Of a DNA stretch of 64,000 nucleotides, positions 33,433 to 41,042 are shown in pieces (position 1 is the first letter of the stretch; the number at the start of each line of letters is the position of its first letter). A program made the position numbers and the translations under genes. The DNA comes from Hahellaceae bacterium (GTDB lineage: Bacteria > Pseudomonadota > Gammaproteobacteria > Pseudomonadales > Oleiphilaceae). Location: contig JACKOD010000001.1 of the NCBI GenBank assembly GCA_024234505.1, positions 788,403 to 852,402 on the forward strand, in the 5' to 3' direction. Below the pieces are notes generated by a model. The model was given only the letters and a program-made list of their open reading frames with translations. It did no database searches and had not been told where the DNA came from.

Positions 33433-35718
33433 ATGATGTCAGGCGGATGTGGTGAAAGCACAAGGTCTAAAGATTGCGGTGAAAGCACAGAGGCTAAAGC
33501 AAGTACTCGTTGTTGTGGTGCAGGTGAGGGAAATTCGCACAGTGAAAGCGCTTTGCCGCCCTGTTGTGCGGCCTCGCCTGATGAAAAGAAGGAGGCCGAT
33601 AGTATCATCGACTTACCTGGTTTTGTCCGTTCGCAGTTTCGCATCGCGCAAATGGATTGCCCCACCGAAGAGCGTCTGATTCGGGATAAGCTTTCGTCGC
33701 TTGCAAGTGTCGGGGCGCTGGAGTTCAATCTGCTGCAACGGGTGCTGACGGTCTTTCATGTGCCGGATGGGGTCGACGATATTGTGGCCGCCATACAATC
33801 ACTCGATTTCACGCCGGAGCCTCTGACCGACAACGCACGGCCTCTTACACCTGTGCCGCACCAGCCGCTTTGGCCGTTGGTTTTGGCTGGCTTGAGTGCT
33901 ATCGGTGCCGAAATCGCGCACTTTTTTGCATTGACGAACGACTGGGTTGTTGCTGCGCTGGCGTTAGTTGCGATTGCCAGTTGCGGTCTGGGTACCTATA
34001 AAAAGGGCTGGATTGCCTTAAAAAACCGCAACCTCAACATCAACGCCCTGATGAGTATTGCCGTGACCGGCGCGCTGCTGATCGGTCAATGGCCCGAGGC
34101 GGCAATGGTGATGGTGTTGTTTGTCATAGCGGAGTTGATTGAGGCCAAATCCATTGACCGCGCCCGGCATGCCATTCGCAAATTACTGGATTTATCCCCT
34201 CAGCAGGCCACAGTTAAAAGTGCCGATGGTCATTGGCATACGCAGGATATTCGACATATCGCTATGGGGTCACAAGTGCGCGTTCGGCCGGGCGAGCGTA
34301 TTGCGCTGGATGGGGTGATTCAGGATGGACAATCTTCCGTGAATCAAGCCCCGATCACCGGCGAAAGTTTGCCCGTGGACAAAACAGTGGGTGATGCGGT
34401 GTATGCGGGCAGCCTGAATGAGGCCGGCTCTTTTATTTACACCACCACGGCAGCGGCGGATGGAACCCTGTTGGCGCGCATTATTCATGCCGTAGAAAGC
34501 GCCCAAGGGGCGAGGGCGCCGACGCAGCGTTTTGTGGATCAATTCGCCAAAGTTTACACGCCGGTGGTGTTTGCGCTGGCATTAGCGGTCGCTGTCGTGC
34601 CACCGTTATTTTCAAGTGGTATCTGGCTGGAATGGATTTATCGAGCACTGGTTTTGTTGGTGGTCGCCTGCCCCTGCGCCTTGGTGATTTCAACGCCGGT
34701 AACCATTGTGAGTGGGCTGGCCGCTGCGGCGCGACAGGGGATTCTGGTCAAGGGTGGAGCATTTCTGGAAGCCGGTCGGCATTTACGTTATCTGGCGTTA
34801 GATAAAACAGGCACCTTGACGGAGGGTAGACCGAAGCAGACTGACAGCATCATATTGTCCGATGAACCGAATGACTTTGAGGTTGTCGCGGCGAGTCTGG
34901 CTAACCGTTCGGATCATCCGGTTTCTCATGCCATTGCCAGCGCGTTTAGCGGCCAGTTCGTCAAAGTAGAGCACTTCAGAGCCTTGAACGGTCGTGGGGT
35001 GGCCGGGTCGGTTGCCGGTCATAGTTATCATTTGGGTAATCATCGTCTGATCGAAGAGTTAGGCCTTTGCTCGCCGGAACTGGAAGTTCAGTTGAAAGGG
35101 CTGGAACAGCAGGGCAAAAGTGTGGTGCTCCTGACCAACGAACACAAGGTGCTGGCCTTGTTCGCCGTGGCCGATACGTTGCGGGCAACCAGTCGGGAAG
35201 CCATTCAGCAACTGCACGAACTGGGCGTTAAAACGCTTATGCTCAGTGGTGACAATCAATACACTGCCCAGGCCATTGCAGACGGTGCAGGTATCGATGA
35301 AGTTAAGAGCGAGTTGTTGCCGGAGGACAAGCTGGCGGTTATTGCTGCACTCAGCGGTGAACATGACAAGGTAGGCATGGTGGGAGATGGCATCAACGAT
35401 GCCCCGGCACTGGCCAGAGCCGATATTGGTTTCGCGATGGGCATCAGTGGCACTGACACCGCAATCGAAACCGCCGATGTGACTTTGATGGATGACGATT
35501 TGCGTAAAATTCCGCGCTTTATTGCGTTATCGAAGCAAACGGCCACCGTACTTCAACAAAACATTGCACTGGCGATTGGCATTAAAGTGGTGTTTCTAGG
35601 GTTGGCTTTGGTCGGTCAGGCGACTCTGTGGATGGCGGTGTTTGCCGATATGGGCGCGAGTCTGATCGTGGTTGCAAATGGGTTGCGGATGTTGGAAGCA
35701 CCGACTGAGCGCGGGTGA
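33433..35718 (+). CDS. P1B-type heavy-metal exporting ATPase (Cd/Zn/Pb)
   Basis: 761-residue inner-membrane pump that expels divalent soft metals using ATP. The N-terminal 50 residues are Cys-rich (SGGCGES, STRCCGAG, PPCCAAS), then comes an HMA domain with the site MDCPTEE. Membrane metal site CPC is at about residue 412, the phosphorylated Asp is D457 in DKTGT, the HP motif SDHPVSHA lies near 494, and GDGINDAPAL near 651. GGAG five bases before ATG 33433 sets the start. It is divergent from a MerR regulator and carries the cognate promoter, so expression should be metal-induced. The Cys clusters suggest Pb or Cd as well as Zn. Confidence 0.93.
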   Translation: MMSGGCGESTRSKDCGESTEAKASTRCCGAGEGNSHSESALPPCCAASPDEKKEADSIIDLPGFVRSQFRIAQMDCPTEERLIRDKLSSLASVGALEFNLLQRVLTVFHVPDGVDDIVAAIQSLDFTPEPLTDNARPLTPVPHQPLWPLVLAGLSAIGAEIAHFFALTNDWVVAALALVAIASCGLGTYKKGWIALKNRNLNINALMSIAVTGALLIGQWPEAAMVMVLFVIAELIEAKSIDRARHAIRKLLDLSPQQATVKSADGHWHTQDIRHIAMGSQVRVRPGERIALDGVIQDGQSSVNQAPITGESLPVDKTVGDAVYAGSLNEAGSFIYTTTAAADGTLLARIIHAVESAQGARAPTQRFVDQFAKVYTPVVFALALAVAVVPPLFSSGIWLEWIYRALVLLVVACPCALVISTPVTIVSGLAAAARQGILVKGGAFLEAGRHLRYLALDKTGTLTEGRPKQTDSIILSDEPNDFEVVAASLANRSDHPVSHAIASAFSGQFVKVEHFRALNGRGVAGSVAGHSYHLGNHRLIEELGLCSPELEVQLKGLEQQGKSVVLLTNEHKVLALFAVADTLRATSREAIQQLHELGVKTLMLSGDNQYTAQAIADGAGIDEVKSELLPEDKLAVIAALSGEHDKVGMVGDGINDAPALARADIGFAMGISGTDTAIETADVTLMDDDLRKIPRFIALSKQTATVLQQNIALAIGIKVVFLGLALVGQATLWMAVFADMGASLIVVANGLRMLEAPTERG

Positions 35719-35733
35719 GTTAATCGTCTCAAG

Positions 35734-36939
35734 TCATTTAGGCTTGGGTTTAGTTGATTTCACTAAAGCCAGCCAGGTAACAACGCAAACGACTGCTCCT
35801 GCATAGAAAGTAAAGGCGGAGCCGTAGCTATCCCACAAATAGCCGGCCAGCACACTGGCTAGTAGCATAGCCAAGCCGCTGATCAGATTGAAAAAGCCAA
35901 AGGCAGTACCGCGTAATTCGGCAGGCGCGGTATCGGCGACCATTTTTGCCAGCAATCCCTGTGTTGCCCCCATATGGACGCCCCAAAGGGCGACGCCAAT
36001 CAGCACGCCTAGCCAACCGTTATGTGTTGCCAGTACGAGGTCGGCGAGGATCAGCACGAAAATACCGAAACCGAGCAGGGACGTGGAAGACTTTCGGTCT
36101 GCCAGTTTGCCCAACGGGTAAGCGGTGAGAGCGTACACGATATTCATCGCGACCATCACGAGGGGAATCCAGGTGGCTGCCAAGCCCGTTTGTTGGGCGC
36201 GCAGTACAAGAAAAGCCTCACTGAAACGCGCCAGTGTAAAGCCGGCGCCGATAAAAACGACCTGCCAATAATCCCGTTCGAGTCGCTTTAGGTTTTTCAG
36301 CCGAATCGGGTTTTCTCGCGTTGAAGTGGCTACTTTTCGGGGCTCTTTTAAGCCAAAAAACAACAAGCTGACGGCCAACGCACCGGGAATGACGGCAACC
36401 CAGAACACCGCGCGATAATTTTCTGCCCACAAAAACATCAGACCCACTGCCAACAGAGGGCCAAGAAACGCACCCACCGTATCCAGCGATTGACGCAGCC
36501 CGAAGGCTGCTCCGCGCATATGCGGCGGGGCGATATCGGCCACCAGCGCATCCCGCGGCGCACCGCGAATGCCTTTACCAATTCGGTCCAGTAATCGTGC
36601 GGAGAGCACAATCCCTAAAGACGGTGCAAGTGCAAAAAGCGGTTTGGTGACTGCACCCAGCCCATAACCTAGTACGGCTAAACCTTTACGCTTACCCAGG
36701 TAATCGCTGATCACACCGGAGAATATTTTTACGATCAAGGCCGTGGATTCGGCCAGCCCCTCAATTAACCCTACCTGCAGCGCACTAGCCCCCAGCGTAG
36801 TAACCATAAACAACGGAAGCAGGCTATGTATCATCTCAGAAGAGATATCCATCAGCAGACTGACAAAACCGAGAATCCAAATACCTTTGGGTAACTTCTG
36901 AAACGTTTGATTTGCGGAACCGGTCATCGACATATCCAT
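35734..36939 (-). CDS. MFS transporter
   Basis: 401-residue major facilitator with about twelve helices. The early segment WILGFVSLLMDISSEMIHSLLPLF and the loop 2-3 motif SDYLGKRKGLAVLG, with a second DRIGKGIRGAPRDALVAD block, are typical of a bacterial efflux-type subgroup often annotated as MFS transporter of unknown substrate. The gene is convergent with the metal ATPase (15-bp gap), but nothing in the sequence shows a metal role. The start is the first Met of MDMSM; a ribosome binding site is weak, and the second or third Met is possible. Confidence 0.87.
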   Translation of the reverse strand: MDMSMTGSANQTFQKLPKGIWILGFVSLLMDISSEMIHSLLPLFMVTTLGASALQVGLIEGLAESTALIVKIFSGVISDYLGKRKGLAVLGYGLGAVTKPLFALAPSLGIVLSARLLDRIGKGIRGAPRDALVADIAPPHMRGAAFGLRQSLDTVGAFLGPLLAVGLMFLWAENYRAVFWVAVIPGALAVSLLFFGLKEPRKVATSTRENPIRLKNLKRLERDYWQVVFIGAGFTLARFSEAFLVLRAQQTGLAATWIPLVMVAMNIVYALTAYPLGKLADRKSSTSLLGFGIFVLILADLVLATHNGWLGVLIGVALWGVHMGATQGLLAKMVADTAPAELRGTAFGFFNLISGLAMLLASVLAGYLWDSYGSAFTFYAGAVVCVVTWLALVKSTKPKPK

Positions 36940-37410
36940 TTTGAGTCGCGAGTTGAACCTTATAACGCCAGCGCAGGTAAAATCATAGTGCGTTCTTCAT
37001 GTAGATTTAAATCTTTTATACTGTCGAGTAGGCCGCCAAACCAATCACAACTTCAATTATCCCGAGAAAGACGGACTCGATTTGCTTACCCCTAAATATT
37101 GTAAATAGTATATATAAAACAATGGACTATCGATGTGAAAGGCGAACCGCTTTTGCCTGGATGGACGAATCAGGTTTGCAAAAAGCGCTGACGCGCAGTC
37201 ATTTTTTTATAATGATTTGAAATTGCTGGAAAAGTTAAAAATCGACGTCTAGGGTAGGCGAACTAGTGAAATACGAAATGACTACGGTCTGTTAAGAACA
37301 TCAAAAGATAAGGACTCAGAGTTTTATTTTTTCCCCTGCATTCTGTTTGAAATTCTAATGACGATTCGTTCTTCTATCGTTGTCAGTTCCGAAGTGCTGA
37401 TCACAAAGAT
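36940..37410. other. 471-bp intergenic region, no gene seen
   Basis: AT-rich spacer upstream of the MFS gene and downstream of the MEKHLA gene. I see no RNA gene or convincing ORF. A stretch near 37281-37320 (CGGTCTGTTAAGAACA, AAAAGATAAG) resembles sequence at about 56263-56305 in the accessory island, suggesting a shared decayed element; the similarity is short and may be chance. Confidence 0.4.
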
Positions 37411-37884
37411 CTATTGAGGCTCAATTGACCACTGGTACAAAACCGCTGCTTGCCCCCCATACACATTTCGCTCATCTAAAAGATTCCAGACGATTGCATT
37501 GCTAACAAAAAAGCGCTTGCCAGTGGCGGAGATGCGCACACCTTGATAGTTGTCGATAAAGCCATACTGGGTCACTCGTGCTAAGAGCCTGTCCCGTTCC
37601 GACTGAATTTGTGGTTCGGCGGAAAAGCGGGAGGGCAGTTTTGTGAAATCCTGCCAGTTCATTTCAAATAGGGCTTGGGCGGTTTTGTTGCCATAGTTGA
37701 AGATGGGATCGCTGTCTGTATTGTGTGACACCACCGCAAAAGGCGCATGGTAAAGTGCTTGAAAACGCGCATTGTCGGTTAGTGTCGGGTCTAGTAGCGG
37801 TTTACCTGTCAGGCGTAAAAAGCTCGAAAGCATCAGGTCTGCGTGTTTTGCCTGGTAATGGTTGCCGGTGCAGGGTTCTTGCAT
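37411..37884 (-). CDS. MEKHLA domain protein
   Basis: 157-residue cytoplasmic protein matching the MEKHLA domain, a PAS-related fold. The typical patterns are visible: LFHAPFAVVSHN-like ALYHAPFAVVSHNTDSDPIFNYGNKTA, then WQDFTKLPSRFSAEP and DNYQGVRISATGKRFFV. The function in bacteria is not established; small-molecule sensing is often assumed. It is followed 25 bp upstream in transcription order by the CSD-DUF1294 gene, so the two may be cotranscribed. Confidence 0.8.
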   Translation of the reverse strand: MQEPCTGNHYQAKHADLMLSSFLRLTGKPLLDPTLTDNARFQALYHAPFAVVSHNTDSDPIFNYGNKTAQALFEMNWQDFTKLPSRFSAEPQIQSERDRLLARVTQYGFIDNYQGVRISATGKRFFVSNAIVWNLLDERNVYGGQAAVLYQWSIEPQ

Positions 37885-37909
37885 TGCGCTTTCCTGTTAA
37901 GTCTTAAAT

Positions 37910-38521
37910 TTAAATAGGCAGCTTAATTTGATTAAGCATAGTGTTAAGCCATTGACCATAAGGTGACACCAGAAACCCGAGTGCGGCGCCATTCATGGCA
38001 ACCGTTAGCCAGAATATGCGTCTAAAGGTGCGTTTTTGCGATTTGTGCCGAAGCCACTGTTGTGCAAAGAGTGCGCCGGGCCAGCCACCGGCTAATGCCA
38101 GATAATGTAGTGTGGCTTCCGGGACGCGCTGTTGAGATTTCTGGGCTGAAGACTTGTCCAGCGCATAGAAAATAAGCGTCAGTAGACTAACCGCGCCATA
38201 GAGAACCAGGATAATGAGGGCGAGTCGATTTAAATGCGTTAATACACCTAATCCCGAGAGAAACAGCGCACTGACCAGAAACGCATTAAATGCAGGCCCG
38301 CGAGGCAAGATTTGCCGGCAACGGATATTAACTGCTTGTATTTGGTTTTTGGATTTTTTACCTGCCTGGAATTTAACGCGGGTGCCGACGGAGGGGCGAC
38401 GTGATTTATTCTGCACATCAGAAATATGGAAAAAGTAGCGCTCATTGCTGCGCTTTGTTTGAATAAAGCCAAATCCTTTTTCATCATTCCATTGAATGAC
38501 TTTACCTTTGTATTCCACCAT
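37910..38521 (-). CDS. cold-shock domain fused to DUF1294 membrane domain
   Basis: 203-residue two-part protein. Residues 1-65 are a cold-shock domain with RNP1 GFGFIQ and RNP2 YFFHIS. Residues about 80-200 are a DUF1294 region with three or four hydrophobic segments and the pattern FYALDKSSAQ, LALAGGWPGALFAQQWLRHKSQKRTF. The combination is widespread in Gammaproteobacteria, with unknown function; RNA binding at the membrane is a plausible inference. ATG 38521 (MVEYKGKVIQW) is chosen because the upstream open frame lacks similarity and a site; about 137 bp separate it from the PEBP gene. Confidence 0.85.
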   Translation of the reverse strand: MVEYKGKVIQWNDEKGFGFIQTKRSNERYFFHISDVQNKSRRPSVGTRVKFQAGKKSKNQIQAVNIRCRQILPRGPAFNAFLVSALFLSGLGVLTHLNRLALIILVLYGAVSLLTLIFYALDKSSAQKSQQRVPEATLHYLALAGGWPGALFAQQWLRHKSQKRTFRRIFWLTVAMNGAALGFLVSPYGQWLNTMLNQIKLPI

Positions 38522-38657
38522 GAGGCCCCTATTGGTGAACAAAGCGCGTAAGCTAGCAACAGGAAGGCCGGACTGCAACAGGATGTCATTGCGCATGGGA
38601 TTTTTCCGGCCGGCCAACCGAATAGGTGCTTTCGAATTAGCCGGCATGTGAAACAGA

Positions 38658-39230
38658 CTAGCGCCCATACCTCCAGGTAATCCGGGCTTTTTCGAGCGCA
38701 TGTTGATTCAACATAAAGCCGACCAATGCGCCTGATGCGTGGGTGTCTAGCGGTAGGGATTCCACGTCCAATGCAAACAAGGTTAATTGATACCGATGCG
38801 GTGTGGCACCCGGCGGCGGGCAGGCGCCCCCAAATCCCGGTGTGCCAAAGTCGGTGCGACTTTGCAGGGTGCCTGGTGGCAGTGCGGCAGTGTCCGCCGT
38901 ACCTGCGCCTGCGGGAAGCGTGTGGGTGTTGGCCGGGATATTAAACACCACCCAGTGCCACCAGCCGCTACCGGTAGGCGCGTCGGGATCATAAATTGTA
39001 ATGGCAAAGCTTTTGGTGCCTGCCGGGGCATCGGACCAGTTCAGTGCGGGAGATTGATTTTGTCCTTCACAACCGAAGCCCTTAAACACCTGTGCGTCGG
39101 GGAGGGTGGCGCCTTCCGGCAAGCCGGGGCTATGTATTTCCAGTGCTTGAGTGACTTGAGACGCTAACGCCAGCGAGGCACAAAGTAAGGTCGCCGCCGT
39201 TTGGCGGGTGTAGCGATGCAGTCTTTTCAT
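38658..39230 (-). CDS. YbhB/YbcL-type PEBP protein, exported
   Basis: 190-residue phosphatidylethanolamine-binding-protein family member. Signal peptide about 1-28, then the ligand-pocket motifs NQSPALNWSDAPAGTKSFAITIYDPDAP and WWHWVVFNIP, and GACPPPGATPHRYQLTLFAL. The bacterial family has no firm biochemical role. ATG 39230 has GGAG seven bases upstream, and the frame to 39281 adds only an unsupported stretch. It could share a transcript with the downstream CSD-DUF1294 and MEKHLA genes; gaps are modest. Confidence 0.9.
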   Translation of the reverse strand: MKRLHRYTRQTAATLLCASLALASQVTQALEIHSPGLPEGATLPDAQVFKGFGCEGQNQSPALNWSDAPAGTKSFAITIYDPDAPTGSGWWHWVVFNIPANTHTLPAGAGTADTAALPPGTLQSRTDFGTPGFGGACPPPGATPHRYQLTLFALDVESLPLDTHASGALVGFMLNQHALEKARITWRYGR

Positions 39231-39350
39231 GGGGGACTCCTGTGTTGAAGCAAGTAACAGGATGTATGTTACCGATGGCATTGCCTTAAAAAATGCCTGA
39301 AAGACGCAGATTCGTTCCTGAAATACGCATCTGTGATTGTACCGTGATTG

Positions 39351-40211
39351 TCACGACACAGGTTCGCGTGTGCGCCGCAACTGTGCCGGCGTCAACCCAA
39401 AATAGGCTCGGAAGCGCTCACTGAATCGGGCCAGCGATTGATAGCCGCATTGTTCTGCCACCTGATCCAATGAAGCGTGCGTGGTTTGCAACAGATTAAA
39501 GGCCTGCACCAGGCGCACGTCGTCGAGTATCGCGCGCAGGCCGCTCTGCTCCTCCTTCAGTTGGCGGCTTAAGGTGGCCACACTGCGATGCAGTTTTGCC
39601 GCCAGCAAAGCCAGCGTCCAATTTCGATCCGGTGCTTCCGCGACCAGCGCTTGTACCTGACAGGTGATACTGGCGCTACGCGGTTGCAGCAGTGGCCATA
39701 TCTGCGCGTTTTGAATAATCCAGTGCAATAGGAGTTCTTGTAGGCGATGCCGGATGATCGCAGGGTGCAGTTGTGCCTCGGTCACGGAGCTAATGATGGC
39801 TCGCATGACTTGCTGTTGCTGTGGGTTGGGTTTGAGCGTACAGAACCCTCCGGTACTCATGACCGGCGCGGGCGTCAGATTCAATTGCCGCGCCAGGCTT
39901 TCCACATCCTTTTGGCTCAGCTCAAAAGCCAATGCGCGATATTCGCCTGCTGTGGCATCAGGCTGATTTTCCAATTGACAGCGAATACCCGCCGGGATCA
40001 GCACCATCTCACCCGCCTGTACTTGCGTTTCTTGCTGGCGACACTGCAATCGTTTCACGCCGGTTTGCACCATGATCAGACAGGGCTGCCAAAACGGTAG
40101 ATTCTTTATGGTCTGCGTCTGATAGGCATGAAAGCTGCCAAACGCGATAGGAGTATGAACCTCTTCTTGCGTGATGGAGGGTGTCGCGGATAGTCCTGAG
40201 GATCGAGTCAT
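39351..40211 (-). CDS. AraC-family transcriptional regulator
   Basis: 286-residue regulator with an N-terminal cupin-like sensor region (AFGSFHAYQTQTIKNLPFWQPCLIMVQTG, EMVLIPAGIRCQL) and a C-terminal double helix-turn-helix from about 190 (WTLALLAAKLHRSVATLSRQLKEE; SLDQVAEQCGYQSLARFSERFRAYFG). The start is uncertain: the frame opens at a TTG at 40307, but ATG 40211 (MTRSSGLSATPS) matches the usual beginning of the sensor domain and has a weak AGG site. The ligand is not predictable. It is transcribed away from the beta-barrel remnant at 40468. Confidence 0.85.
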   Translation of the reverse strand: MTRSSGLSATPSITQEEVHTPIAFGSFHAYQTQTIKNLPFWQPCLIMVQTGVKRLQCRQQETQVQAGEMVLIPAGIRCQLENQPDATAGEYRALAFELSQKDVESLARQLNLTPAPVMSTGGFCTLKPNPQQQQVMRAIISSVTEAQLHPAIIRHRLQELLLHWIIQNAQIWPLLQPRSASITCQVQALVAEAPDRNWTLALLAAKLHRSVATLSRQLKEEQSGLRAILDDVRLVQAFNLLQTTHASLDQVAEQCGYQSLARFSERFRAYFGLTPAQLRRTREPVS

Positions 40212-40398
40212 GCACAGACCTGATGAGTCATGGAAATAGTGGACATGTTCACTGTATTCGAAATTGGGGTCAACCGGCCACGAAAATGATTTAGTAATCA
40301 AAGACAAATCGCACGGTATTTTTATGTCATGGAATGCAGCAAAGACTAAACCGTATTGGTGCAGCTTTTCATAAAATTGAGCTGCAGGCGCTTAGCAA

Positions 40399-40461
40399 TT
40401 GTCCATTATTTTTATCTGGCTATAATATGCGCACATTGTTCACGGTGTGGGCAATGTGCGC
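40399..40461 (+). promoter_or_regulatory. strong promoter followed by a 10-bp palindrome
   Basis: TTGTCC (40399-40404), 16-bp spacer, TATAAT (40421-40426), then a perfect inverted repeat GCGCACATTG (40429-40438) with CAATGTGCGC (40452-40461). The palindrome covers the expected transcription start, so it may be an operator or a 5' RNA hairpin. It now drives only a truncated gene remnant. Confidence 0.5.
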
Positions 40462-40467
40462 GTTTAA

Positions 40468-40812
40468 TCAATTAATGGTAGCGCGAGCTTCCTAAGTTTT
40501 CCGCTCGAAGCGATTGCATTTTATACCGGTGTTCCGCAATGGCGCTTCGGTGTAGGGGGACGTTATGTGATGAATCCAGAAGCGGAAGTCAAAGTTGACT
40601 ATGATAAAGTCACTGTAAAATACGATGATACGATCGGATTTGTGACAGAAGTAGGTTATCAGCCAGCAGACAATTTTTGGATCAACATTCGTTATGTCGC
40701 CGAGCAATATGAACCGACAGATATCGAATTTAATGGCCTCAAGTATACTGTAAACTCTTCGGCAGAGATCAGCGGTAACCATGTCGGTATTAATGCAGTG
40801 ATGATGTTCTAA
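40468..40812 (+). pseudogene. C-terminal remnant of an outer-membrane beta-barrel protein
   Basis: Open frame without a start codon in place; residues run FPLEAIAFYTGVPQWRFGVGGRYV and end with alternating amphipathic strands (FVTEVGYQPADNFWINIRYV, NHVGINAVMMF). The final Phe and strand pattern fit the Bam-recognised C-terminus of an eight-stranded barrel such as OmpW-like or related small porins. Only about the last 100 residues remain, so the front of the gene has been deleted and the promoter brought close to it. A start at GTG 40567 or ATG 40570 could give an 81-residue product, but that would lack a signal peptide. Confidence 0.65.
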
Positions 40813-40885
40813 TCCTTAGAGCCGGTGTCGGCACAGGTTGTTGATTAACGCAACCTGAGTCGTCTCGAAGTACTTGGTTCCCTTC

Positions 40886-40921
40886 AAATCAACGGAGGAA
40901 TTTATCCCCACCCGTTGATTT
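40886..40921 (+). terminator. 10-bp perfect hairpin after the barrel remnant
   Basis: AAATCAACGG (40886-40895) pairs with CCGTTGATTT (40912-40921), loop of 16. It lacks a long T run, so termination is likely but not certain. Confidence 0.45.
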
Positions 40922-41042
40922 ATTACACAAGGGATGCGCTGTTAATGGTGGAACATTGCAATTAATAGCGAAACATTGCGATGCTGTGTCGGCGTAACTC
41001 ACATCAGATATTCCAAGGTGTTACGCCTCAATGCAGACCTGC

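Noticed and set aside
37260..37330. Similarity between the spacer at 37.3 kb and 56.27-56.31 kb
   Set aside because: Only two short blocks match (about 16 and 10 bases); too little to claim a shared element without a search.
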